NCBI GenBank assembly: GCA_008000375.1
Contig: SMOI01000205.1
Span: forward strand, 1 to 58,650
From: Poteriospumella lacustris
Lineage: Eukaryota; Sar; Chrysophyceae; Chromulinales; Dinobryaceae
Reading direction: 5' to 3'
Length of the DNA: 58,650 nt
Position 1 is the stretch's first letter. Every line of letters begins with the position of its first letter. A program made the position numbers and the translations under genes. The notes below the pieces were generated by a model. That model ran no database searches. It saw only the letters and a list, made by a program, of their open reading frames with translations, and was not told the origin of the DNA. Of the stretch, positions 10,451-20,336 are shown in pieces.

Positions 10451-12451
10451 CTACGCCAGACACGGCTGCGTACACGTCGCAAACAGCGTCGTATCGCGAT
10501 GGAGCACGTGCGCCTCCGCACACGCGGTCAAACAGGCGGTGCGTCGTTGCGCCGCGTGCGGCGGGGTCGTCGTCGAGCTCACTGCCGCTGGGACCGAGGA
10601 GGAGGAGGAGTGCTTCCGTACCCGCGTCCAGGCAGGCGTGTCTGCCCCTTCCACGGCGAGGGTTGCACGTGCCTTGGCGGCCTCCGCGGTGGCGATTCGC
10701 TGGTATCGTGCCCCATGGCGCGAGGAGGAGGACGCCGTCGAGGACGTCGAGGACGTCACCGGCGGCGGTCCGTTGGGGTACCCCACCGCCTCCAGCCACC
10801 ACGCGGGATACCCCGTCGACACACTGTGGAAGCCGCCCGTCGTGGACCAGTAATTCACGTAGTTGTCCGCGTACGTGAACAACAACGAGTGCAGCAACTG
10901 CGAGAACGACGGCACCGACAACGCGGCATTCGCGGCGAACAGCGCCTCGACCGACGCCACCGTCGTGTTCGGCGTCACGGCATTGACCAACGTCAACGAC
11001 TGCGCCTCCAACGTCGATTGCAAGGCGCGAATCTCCTCGATCATCGTGTCAAACTTGATCTGGGCGATGTTCAGCGTCAGTCGATGGATCCAGAACGACG
11101 ACGAGAGGTTGTACACGCCCTGCCAGCCGTACGCGAGACAATCCGGCGCCACCGACATCCCACTCAACAACGGCACATAATTCGTCGCATGCGCTGCGCC
11201 TGGACCAAACCACACGACACCTCCGACGTCGTTTGGTAACCACGCACGGCTCTGAACGATGTACGAGTCCGAGGAGCGATACAGGCCAATGGTCCGTTCC
11301 CAGGCGCCGGAGACTTCGTTCTCTCCTTGTCCACCGGAGAACCGATCGGGGGAGCTGAAGGCGCCTCCTTGTAAGCCATTCGTCGTACTGTACGCGGTGC
11401 CGTTGTACCAATCACGCATCACCGCCATGATGTCTTGTACGGTCACCGGTTGATCGACGGGCACCGCGAACGGGTACGGGGCGGACGTCTTCAAATTGAC
11501 GTATTCTGCGGGCAATGCCTGGGAGGCAGCCAGCAAACGAAAGGTGCCCCACATCCGACGTCCCGAATAATACTTGTGGGCGTATTCCCCGTCGGAAAAC
11601 GTGGCCGTAAAGTCCTTCGGCAGACTGGGGTCCCACAGGCCCTGCGCCTGTGCGAGCGCCCACATGTCGCTTCGCCCCAGAAACTGACTCGTGTCCTCCA
11701 GATCCACCGTGCGAATGATAAACATATTCGCTACTACCGCTACACTGTCGTCCGGAACACGTTGAGCCACCCAAATGGCGGACGTTTCGGTGGGATCGGC
11801 GAGGATGTGAAAGACCCACGCCTCGTTGGGGTCGGTGACCATCAGCGACTCCGCGCCGCCTTCGAAGCTACGCGATTCACCGTAAAATCCATACTTCTCT
11901 GCCAACGAACCCATCAATTGGACGGCTTCCCGGGCGGAAGAGGCTCGTTCCATCGCGATTTGACTCAACTGATCGATGCTCAACAGCGCCTTGCCACCCG
12001 CGTCCACTGCAGAGGCGACAAAGACCGAAGAACACGTCGACTCGGCAATGCCCACCTGCTTTTCATTGATGATGCCGTATGTGGCTTCGTAGTAGGAAAA
12101 CGTGTGGTTCACCTGGGGGATATAGCCGATGGGTTCGAAGGGCTGACAGCGCGCCTCCCCCGCCTGACAGTTCTCGGGGTAGTACTGTGGCACTTGTCGC
12201 TCCGTACCCACGTAGCGAGGGTAATTCTCTGGAGAGGACCAAATCGGACGGGAAGAACCCGGTGGGAAATCACGGGCAGGAACACGCACCAGACGAGGAT
12301 CGGTTGTTCCACCACCATCGTTCGAATGGGTGGCCATCACACTGCCATCCACGGTAGCTTTACGACCCACGGCCAGTGTCGTACATGCGTCGGAAAGATG
12401 GCTCAACAATCCACAAAGGGCAACAAAAATCACCACCAACGATTTCACCAT
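10451..12451 (-). CDS. Secreted C69-family peptidase (dipeptidase/acid-ceramidase-like Ntn hydrolase)
   Basis: The single exon encodes 666 aa. Residues 1-22 are a signal peptide (hydrophobic core VVIFVALCGLL), and the next residue is Cys23 in the sequence DACTTLAVG. In family C69 the N-terminal Cys freed by processing is the nucleophile, so cleavage directly before Cys23 fits well. The body (to about residue 560) carries family-like stretches such as GIINEKQVGIAEST and AVQLMGSLAEKYGFYGESRS. The last 100 residues are Ser/Thr/Ala-rich with five late cysteines and are not part of the catalytic fold. The enzyme is expected in the secretory or lysosomal route and to cleave dipeptides or similar amides. 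It is divergent from the fusion gene at 13106. A TATA-like TTATATCC on the minus strand lies about 35 bp before the ATG. Confidence 0.88.
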   Translation of the reverse strand: MVKSLVVIFVALCGLLSHLSDACTTLAVGRKATVDGSVMATHSNDGGGTTDPRLVRVPARDFPPGSSRPIWSSPENYPRYVGTERQVPQYYPENCQAGEARCQPFEPIGYIPQVNHTFSYYEATYGIINEKQVGIAESTCSSVFVASAVDAGGKALLSIDQLSQIAMERASSAREAVQLMGSLAEKYGFYGESRSFEGGAESLMVTDPNEAWVFHILADPTETSAIWVAQRVPDDSVAVVANMFIIRTVDLEDTSQFLGRSDMWALAQAQGLWDPSLPKDFTATFSDGEYAHKYYSGRRMWGTFRLLAASQALPAEYVNLKTSAPYPFAVPVDQPVTVQDIMAVMRDWYNGTAYSTTNGLQGGAFSSPDRFSGGQGENEVSGAWERTIGLYRSSDSYIVQSRAWLPNDVGGVVWFGPGAAHATNYVPLLSGMSVAPDCLAYGWQGVYNLSSSFWIHRLTLNIAQIKFDTMIEEIRALQSTLEAQSLTLVNAVTPNTTVASVEALFAANAALSVPSFSQLLHSLLFTYADNYVNYWSTTGGFHSVSTGYPAWWLEAVGYPNGPPPVTSSTSSTASSSSRHGARYQRIATAEAAKARATLAVEGADTPAWTRVRKHSSSSSVPAAVSSTTTPPHAAQRRTACLTACAEAHVLHRDTTLFATCTQPCLA

Positions 12452-13105
12452 CTCCGCCGAACAGACAACCAGCTTTTCCCCTCGGATATAACTATTTCAA
12501 AGAAAATTGTGGGAACCCCTGAATGTAGATGGATGCGCTCCTCTACCTGTCACCAGTCACTGACCAGATCTCCGGCCAAAACAACTGTAGGTGCCGAGAT
12601 ACGTGCGGACTTGTTAATCTTCTTTTGGATGATTGCGCTCGGAGCGATTGAGCAGCGTCGCCACCTTTTCCGGGAAGTCGCAATGGAAAAAAAACGGGTG
12701 CCAGCTCGACGTTTCCCGGAAAGTCGGGGAAAGTCTGGGAATATTTGGATATTTTGGGATGGTTTGGGACGTTGAAGTTGACCGCGGCTGCATTTTCATG
12801 GGAGAAACTTGAAAAAGGGGTGTCGCGGGGTGTCGTGTGCGATGATGACGAGGTGGCCAGCCGTTGGTCCTCATTTCCGTGGGCGGTGGATCTTTCTTCG
12901 ATCGACTGGTGTTCATCCTCTTCTGCCTGGGATGGGCTTACGTCACAAGAAATATCTATCGGTTCTCTCTGGACAAGGTGGTGCAACAATTGATATAGGC
13001 GAGGACGTTGTCTATTTTTGGTTGTGAGAACTCTTTGACTGGTGGAACGATACGACCTTGTTCGAAAGATATTTTGGTCTCTGGAGTTGTTTGAAGTTGA
13101 ACATC
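12452..13105. other. Divergent promoter region
   Basis: This 654-bp interval lies between two divergently transcribed genes (C69 peptidase on minus, redox-channel fusion on plus). No credible ORF is seen. It should hold both promoters and 5' UTRs. Confidence 0.6.
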
Positions 13106-16010
13106 ATGGCTTCGGTACGTTTGAGTGCATGTTTATGGTTGACAGAGGTCGCAGTGTCTGACAGGAAGTTGCTCTCTTGTTTGTCTTGCGTAGAACTACT
13201 ACGTTGAAGTCCCTTTGGACGTGGACGCGTCCAATGCCACCGACAAGGTGAAGGAGGTCGTGGCCACCCATCCGGTGGTGGTCTTTTCGAAGACCACCTG
13301 TCCTTTCTGCTTTGAATTGAAGCGTACCTTGAACACCATGGGTGTGGAGTACGCGGTGGTCGAAGTGGACAAGTCAGCGAGCATGGCGGCCATTCAAAAG
13401 GCGCTCGGCGAGGTGTCCAACATCACGACGGTGCCCAACTTGTTTGTGGCCGGCAAATCGTACGGTGGCTGTGTCGATGTCAAGGCTCGTTTGTTCCATG
13501 GCAAGTTGCAGACCGTGTTGGCTCCGTACCAGACCAAGGTGCCCGCCCCCGAGGAGGAGTTGAAGCGTCACTCTCTGTTCTACTTCCCCGAGACGGTGAA
13601 TGGCAACGCCGTGCGCTTGGCGTCCTTTTTCACGTTCGTCCATGCCGTTCTGTGTTGCATTTTCTATCGCCACAGTGCGACCCGATGGGCAGTGCTCGCG
13701 TTGATGATCGATTTCGTCGCCCGCGTGCTCTACGGTGGCACCTATTCGCTCATGGGCATGCTCGCCAACGTGGTCTTGTCACGTACGGCACCTCGCTTTG
13801 TTGCGGGCCCACCCAAGCAATTCGCGGCGTTGTGTGGTGTGTTCTTCTCGGTGTTTGCGTCGGGTTTGTTCCTGGGCGACGAGCCCGTCGGTGGCTGCAT
13901 CGTGTTGGTGCTGCTCGCCGGTGCGGCCTCGTTGGAAACGATCTTCGACTTCTGTTTGGGCTGTTGGATGTTTGGCTTGGCGATTCGCTTCGGTTTCGTG
14001 TCTCCTTCCATCTATCGTCCGTATTTGAACATGCGTGAGGAGAAGGTCTACGCGTACAACTTCACCCACCAGTTGCGCACGTTCCCCGCCGAGGCGCTGC
14101 AAAACCAACATCTCCTGGCGGCTGGTCAAACGACACCGACACCGGTGGATTTGATTCGCAAGGTGCGCCCCGAGCTGGAGTTCAAGCTGCAAGACATTGA
14201 CTTGATTCGCCACACGACGGTGGATTTCTTCGCCATTCCGATGGCGGTGGCGACGTTGGCGTTCATGTTCCAGACGGTGTCGGCGCGCTACCCCGTCGTG
14301 GACTTCGACGGTGGCTATGCCTCGCAGGTCTTGATTGTGATTGCCGTCGTGCTCGGTGGGCTGTTCGCGATCCTGTACGGTGCACGTACCATCGTGTACC
14401 CGCAGAAGGCGCTGAAGGAGTGGTACCACCCGTTGGCGAGCAACTACTTCTCCGCGATGAACATTCTCGTGGTTCTGATCGGGTTGTGCTACATCCAACG
14501 CAACCACGTGGGGGGCATGACGTTGATTTGGATCGGTGCGATTGGGCAGATGCTGTTGACGGTGTTCAAGGTGTCCGACTGGGTGTACCGCCGCTGGTCG
14601 GAGGACTGGGAGTCGCCCGTGTTGATGATGATTCCCGTGGGCAACTTCATCGCCGCCATTGGCTTCGGCACGATTCATCAGGAGTATGGCCACTCTGCGC
14701 CGAACTTCAAGAACGACATCCAATACAACCAGCTGGGTCGCCTGTGGTTTGGCGTGGCGATGTTGTTCGCGCTGGTGTTGTTCACGATCACCTTGCGCCG
14801 CACGTTCCATGACTCGAAGGTGGACAACCGTCACCGGGTGGGTCTCTGGGTGTGGTTGGCGACGGCGGCGGCGGTCGGTCCTGCGTATTTGAGTGTTTAC
14901 CAGTCCGCGGCCGGCGCGGTGGCTGCGGGGACGGACGTCTTCTACCAGTCGATGTGGGGCATTGCGCTGTTCTTCTTCACGATCTTGTCGATGGGCTACG
15001 TCCGCGGCTTCTTCTCGTACACGAACGACTTGTCGATGTGGATCGTTCCGTTCTCGTTGGCGGTCTTCGCGATCAACACGATTCAGTACTACCGCTTGGC
15101 GACGGATGGACTCTTCTTGGGCTTGGCGATCATCACCGGTGCGGTGGCGTGTGCGTCGCAGGCGGTGACGGCGGCGCATACCTTGTACATGTTCGCGGAT
15201 GGCACCTTGTGGGTGCCCAAGGCCAAATGGGGTCCGCTCTCGTTCTTGAAGCTGACCCACGAGGCCTTCCGCTTCTACTTGCCGCAATTGGAAGCGCGCA
15301 TCGGCGAGTTGAATGCCCTGACGCAGGCCAATGGAACCGACGCGAAGACCACGCAGCGCCTGGTCGATGCCTTTGTGACCGAGGTCGACGACTTGTTGAA
15401 GGCCTTCGAGATCCACTCGGCACACGAGGACGACGTGGCGTTCCCGATGATGCGTCGCTTCTTCCCGGGTTTGGTGCCGGACGTCGATGCGGAACACGAG
15501 TCGTTGCACGCGACGGTGATCGGCTGGAAGGCGCTCGTCCAAGAATACCGTGACACCTCGCGTGCGCATGCGGGTGACGCGGAAGCCGGTGGATCGGCGG
15601 CGACGGTGGCGACGTTGGGTCAAAAGGTGTTGTCCACCTTGGCCGCGGACTTCGGAGCGTGGTCCACGGCGGTGCAAGCGCATTTGCGTCACGAGGAGGA
15701 CAGCATCACCGTCGTCGCACGCAAGTATTTGCCGCTGGAGCTGGCTCGTCAGGTGACCCACGCCTGTTTCACGGAAGTGGCGACGGCGGAGGACTGGGCG
15801 GTGATGTTCCGTTTCGTCTTGGCGTCGTTGCCGGTCTTCCAATGGAAGATTCGCTACGTGAAGGCCTTCGTCTGGGGCGTGCCTGAACGTGCCCAGGAGA
15901 TTGGCTTGATCGTCTACCGCAACGTGGACCGTGCCACCTGGTTGGCGTTGACCCAAGAGTTGCCCGAGATCATTCCTCGTGGCTTGGCCGGTCATCAGCG
16001 TCTGTATTAA
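13106..16010 (+). CDS. Glutaredoxin - DUF4395 - TehA/SLAC1-type channel - hemerythrin-like fusion protein
   Basis: Two exons: 13106-13114 (only Met-Ala-Ser) and 13194-16010. The 79-bp intron (GTACGT...TAG) keeps the frame and gives 941 aa. Residues about 20-115 are a dithiol glutaredoxin: the CPFC active site is at Cys39/Cys42, with TVPN (cis-Pro loop) and YGGC for glutathione binding. Residues about 130-290 are a membrane domain with FCLGC, the hallmark of DUF4395. Residues about 330-690 hold about ten membrane helices of TehA/SLAC1 (TDT) type, including a helix with YHPLASNYFSAMN, then IPVGNFIAAIGF and a late WIVPFSLAVFAINTIQYY. Residues about 695-860 contain the H/E pattern of a hemerythrin/HHE domain: THEAFR, HSAHEDD, EHESLH, HLRHEEDS. 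The domain calls are by motif. A redox- or gas-responsive anion channel is inference. Long antisense frames exist but lack family signatures. Confidence 0.88.
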
Positions 16011-17173
16011 GCGGCGCGGATGGCATGTGTGACCCTGTGCACCTGCGCAGGCTATCTGCTACACCCGCACTCAAAGACATATAGATAAATCGGTTACCAA
16101 TCCTCTAGCGTACGGCTACTCCTGTAGCGCGCGCGACGTTTATATCGTTTTTTAATGTTTTGTTTTCTTCGCCTTCTTCACCTTCTTCTTCTCCTCCGCC
16201 TTCTTCTGCTTCTCTGTTGCTTGGTCTTGTCTGTTTCCACCCGTTTCACTCCACTCCGCCATCGCATTATCGTTCCCTCTCTCTCTCACTCTCGCTCTCC
16301 CTCCCGCCCATCGTTTGTACCGTTGGTGCCACAACTGTCGGCAGAATCGTGTGCGCGGCAGTGATGGGCGGTCCAACAGAGGCGAAGAGGCCGTGCGATC
16401 CTGTGCGTCTTGGCGCAGCGATCCCCCCTTCTCCCCCCCTCTCTCTCTTGTATCGCATTATGTTATGAATCTCCCACTTTCTCCCTCCCGCCTTCGTTTA
16501 TCTCCAGTTTCCACACGCCACGCGTCCTATATCGTCACCGGCCTCGTAACCCCCCTCCCATTGAACGCATCCGCGTCTGATGTAAACTCTGTTTCTTAAC
16601 TAACGATATAGACTACACTATCTGACGATGGGTGCTTGCACGTCGACGGCGGTGACTCGTGATGCAATGGGAACCTATTGGGTGGCACATTGAGAGTGAC
16701 GGTCGGTTGGCATCACCTCGATGACGTGATCAAGAAGAGCGACACCCGCAATGTGCCCCACTTGGCCGCTCAGGCTACAGAAGACGAACAAGTATCACGT
16801 GAAAAGATACGCTGTACCCAAATGTACTTACAGATATGGTGGGAAAATACGAAGTGAGAAGCACGAAACGATTTCGTAGGTCACGTTTACTGGTATGTCT
16901 GGTATTTTGCACTCGTTGGAACACAGCCGAAGAGAAAACCCAAAAGTGAAACCGACGCTGCATCGCAGTCCGACGTACGAACTAAAATCCTATTTACGAA
17001 CGCATTGCGACGATAGACTTGGAACAACTCGTACCTAATGATACCAACGCGCCAACTGGAACTGGCATGAAAAATGAAAGAAGGAAAGAAGGAAGGGGAA
17101 AAGGACGTTGAAACAAAAAAGAAGGAAGGAGAAGGAAGGCCGCAGCTATACAAGAGCCTTTCTCACAATTCAA
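16011..17173. other. Intergenic region with pyrimidine-rich stretch
   Basis: No gene is supported in this 1.16-kb interval. 16150-16310 is CT-rich on the plus strand (TTCTTC and CTCTCT tracts). 16880-17110 is AT-rich and ends in a GAAGGAAGG tract that is also found upstream of the second HA-repeat gene, so the last 100 bp are a duplicated 5' flank. Confidence 0.55.
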
Positions 17174-19744
17174 ATGCTTGCCTGTCTGCGTCGAACTGTG
17201 GCATTGAGTCAGCAACATTGGCGATGTTCTGGAGGAATCGATGTGCGTCAACTGTGCCGAATCCAAGTGTCGTTGGATAGGCCAGGTACTATTGGTGGAA
17301 CGCAAGGTGGGTTTGTACTGTCGGGCGCTTGGCGCGCATTGTCGACGGAACGGGTGACATTTTCCAGTCCTCTGACAGTTCCCAAAGAACCGCCTCGTTT
17401 TGAGGACATTTGTTGTGCGTTGAGGAAATACCGCGAGCTAAACGGTCACTACCGTGTTGCTGCCAACTATGAGATCGCTCGGGACGACGCGGAATATGAT
17501 GAATCTGTGCGTGGTATGCCCCTGGGTCGCCTTGTCAATAAGATCATCAAAGGTGTCTTGTACAGCGAGCATGAAAAAGAGTTTGAAGAGATGGGTATAT
17601 CCATTGATGAACTGCGCCGTACTCAAGTGGACAAGGTATGTGCTGCCATTCAATGCTATCAAAAGCTGTTTGGTGAGACGGCATCAGTTCCGGTGAACTA
17701 TGTGGTACCAAAAGGCTCGACGGCGTATCCGGAGTCGCTGTGGGGTCTACGATTGGGTCAGTACATATTGGACATAGGCCGTGGGGATATGTTTCGTGAG
17801 TATCATGATGTATTGCATGCGGCGGGTGTACCGATGACCCGACCTGCCTCGACAGGTGATTTCGCTCAAGAAATCAGAACCGTTGAATCGTTGTTACCGC
17901 TCCATCGCAGGGTCTTTCATCACTCCTGTGTATTGCCCAATTTCACACTTCCGCCGGTAGCTCCGTGGCCTTTGAAATGGCACTATCACCCCCTTGGAAA
18001 GGATGTCGAACTTCTTCGTCAGAGTAAGAACAAGTTATCTGTTGAGGCGGTGCAGCGGTTGGGCGAAGTGGGCATGGTTTGGTCGATGGAAGAGTTTACG
18101 GTTGATCAGATTCTGCGCGCATTGAAGACGTACAAGACGGTCAAAGGGCCCTTAGAAATGATTTACCCACAATACACCGTACCGTATGGGTCTAAGACGT
18201 GGGATCGAGATCTGTGGGGTATGCGTCTGGGCTCTGCTTTAAGAGACATTCTGTTCTATGAGCAGTTTCGCGCCTATCGATCGCGCTTTGAATCCCTGGG
18301 GATGAGGTTTGATCATTGCGATGTGTCGCAATATACCTTCGACATGGTTAAGCAGGCGTTGGAAACGTACCAGGCGATCAATGACACTTTGGACGTTGCT
18401 GCATGGTACGTCATCGACCGTGGAGATGCGGCCTATGCGGAGAATCTGCGGGGAATGAATCTTGGACATATAGTGGCTCGTATTAGAGAGCGGGCGGTGT
18501 TTGTGGAGCATGTGAAGGAGTTGGAAGCGATGGGGTTCCCATTCAAATGGGAGCGTCAGTTGAATGCAGAGCAGATTTGTGAAGGTGTGCGTTGTTATCG
18601 CCGCTTGTTCGGCGACGATGTGTCGATTCCGTATCAGTATGTGATCCCAAAGGACACGGAAGCCTTCCCACGAGACCTGTGGGGGTTTCCCTTGGGACAG
18701 AAGGTGTACATTGTGCGCAAACGTGGTGCATTACAACGATACCTGCCTCTCCTCAAGGAGGCGGGGTTGGAAAGCTCTCTGTTGCCTTACGAAGGACCCT
18801 TTGCATACGAAATGAACGCGGTATTGACGTTGCTGCCCGTTTTTCGACGGCTGAACGGCCATGGCTGTGTTCTAAAATATTTCAGTGTTCCGACGACGGA
18901 AGACTGGCCAAAGGAGTGGCATGGGTATATGCTTGGACGTGATATCTTCGTATTACGGAAGAGTCGAACCATGATGCCCGTTGTAGATCAACTTCGGTTG
19001 GAGAATGAGGGCTTGGTGTGGTCATCGAGAGACTTCGAAGTCGATCAAGTCCGTCGTGGTATAACGACGTTCAAATCGATACACAATGGCGTGGCGATTG
19101 CCAAGAGCTTCGTGATTCCCCATGGCGATACACGATGGGGCCGTGACTTGTGGGGTTTGCGGTTGGGCAGTGCGGTGTATGACATTTGCCACAATGGGCA
19201 CATGAGGGAGCATCGAACGGAGTTCATAGCGTTGGGACTCGAGATCAAAGAGGCCGCCGTGAAGCCATCGCATCCCTTTGAGTTGGTCTGTGAAGCTTTG
19301 AAGGCCCACAAGGCTCAATTTGGAACTTTCAAAGTACATCGAAGGTTTGTCATCGATGCGGAAGATACGGCGTATCCGAAAGCGGTTCGCGGGATGAAGT
19401 TGGGGGAGATTGTCGACAGTATGAGGTTTAAAGCCTTATACGCCGACCGAAGCGACGAATTGAAAGCCATGGGCATCTCGTTGACCGAGGTCGATGAATC
19501 TGTGGCAGAACGTATCTGTGACGCCCTTCGCAGTTACTACCAGGTAAATCCTTCCAACAATACCATCGGCCTCAACTTCTTCGTTCCCAAACAAGCGCCA
19601 TATCCCAAGCACGTTTGGGGACTGGCCTTGGGTCAGCGTATCTTCGACATTCATAACAATGGCTATCTGGCGCAGTACCGGGATCGATTTAAAGCGGCGG
19701 GGCTTCGGTTTGACACCCGACGCACCTCCCTCAAGCTGAAGTAG
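17174..19744 (+). CDS. Helicase-associated (HA) repeat protein 1, ten units
   Basis: The single exon gives 856 aa from the first ATG. The frame is open further upstream but without ATG. Residues 1 to about 60 are rich in Arg, Ser and hydrophobics with few acids (MLACLRRTVALSQQHWR), as in mitochondrial presequences. From about residue 75 there are ten units of 70-85 aa of helicase-associated-domain type. Each has a helix, a VP/VI strand, W-G-x-x-L-G, and a final helix ending near x-G-x-x-x. No helicase or nuclease domain is attached. The units follow a four-unit higher-order order ABCDABCDAB: A has RGMxLG, B has WGLRLGQ, C has W-H-x-x-x-LG-x-D, D has RDLWGxRLGSA. HA domains are thought to bind nucleic acid; an organelle RNA/DNA-binding role is inference. 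It is paralogous to 40368-43451. Confidence 0.83.
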   Translation: MLACLRRTVALSQQHWRCSGGIDVRQLCRIQVSLDRPGTIGGTQGGFVLSGAWRALSTERVTFSSPLTVPKEPPRFEDICCALRKYRELNGHYRVAANYEIARDDAEYDESVRGMPLGRLVNKIIKGVLYSEHEKEFEEMGISIDELRRTQVDKVCAAIQCYQKLFGETASVPVNYVVPKGSTAYPESLWGLRLGQYILDIGRGDMFREYHDVLHAAGVPMTRPASTGDFAQEIRTVESLLPLHRRVFHHSCVLPNFTLPPVAPWPLKWHYHPLGKDVELLRQSKNKLSVEAVQRLGEVGMVWSMEEFTVDQILRALKTYKTVKGPLEMIYPQYTVPYGSKTWDRDLWGMRLGSALRDILFYEQFRAYRSRFESLGMRFDHCDVSQYTFDMVKQALETYQAINDTLDVAAWYVIDRGDAAYAENLRGMNLGHIVARIRERAVFVEHVKELEAMGFPFKWERQLNAEQICEGVRCYRRLFGDDVSIPYQYVIPKDTEAFPRDLWGFPLGQKVYIVRKRGALQRYLPLLKEAGLESSLLPYEGPFAYEMNAVLTLLPVFRRLNGHGCVLKYFSVPTTEDWPKEWHGYMLGRDIFVLRKSRTMMPVVDQLRLENEGLVWSSRDFEVDQVRRGITTFKSIHNGVAIAKSFVIPHGDTRWGRDLWGLRLGSAVYDICHNGHMREHRTEFIALGLEIKEAAVKPSHPFELVCEALKAHKAQFGTFKVHRRFVIDAEDTAYPKAVRGMKLGEIVDSMRFKALYADRSDELKAMGISLTEVDESVAERICDALRSYYQVNPSNNTIGLNFFVPKQAPYPKHVWGLALGQRIFDIHNNGYLAQYRDRFKAAGLRFDTRRTSLKLK

Positions 19745-20336
19745 ATGTGGTGGTGTTAGTAGATGATAATTAGTGGATTAATCTGTGTTTTGTGTTCGTC
19801 TCTGTGTCTGAGAGGCTTGTTTACATCTGAGTTTGCTTGCGCTTGGTCGGCTGCTTGGGCGTGCATTCTTCGCGGGATCGCAGGCTGTGAGCTCACGATC
19901 TGCGAAGCCGTTCGTCGGACCAGGGGATGATCCGTGGGCCATCTGTTCGCCCAACCGAACTACTTTGTAAGGTATTCATGTTGAACGAACAAACGTCTTA
20001 TCCACATATCACCGATATCTTCTATATGTACTGTACGGTACAGTACATACAGAAGGTATCGGTGATATGTGGATAAGACGTAGGACTACACGTTGTTCGT
20101 TCAACAACTTTTGTACGTGTGGGTAGTATGTACGTGATGATGACGACGTGTGCTCACACGATGACGACGAGCATGGATCATCGGAGAGCGACGACGACCG
20201 ATGGAAGAGCAGCGGGAAGAAAATGGAATACGTTGCACAACACAGCTTAGCATCCTGTGCCATCGTCAGGTTCAGGGATCACTCTCATGTCCTTGTGGTA
20301 ACTAGCCGCGGGAAGCGTTGACGAACACCGGAAACG
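19745..20336. other. Spacer between HA-repeat gene 1 and PI31 copy 1
   Basis: 19745-19960 is a 3' flank that recurs, inverted and degenerate, at 26060-26280; its first part resembles 40300-40367 beside HA gene 2. It is followed by a long palindrome (19980-20105) and by PI31 upstream sequence that is shared with the second PI31 copy. No ORF of interest is present. Confidence 0.6.
19980..20105. repeat. Long near-perfect palindrome (hairpin)
   Basis: Two arms of about 60 bp are inverted repeats meeting at about 20042 (CTGTACGGTACAG). Outer ends are GTTGAACGAAC and GTTCGTTCAAC. The inner arms share CTTATCCACATATCACCGAT and its complement. Small mismatches and indels occur between the shared blocks. 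It may be a foldback element or a MITE-like insertion; no target-site duplication was established. Confidence 0.85.

Noticed and set aside
13779-15995. 738-codon antisense frame in the fusion gene
   Set aside because: It has Arg/His/Gln-rich composition without hydrophobic pattern, while the sense strand shows four recognisable domains.
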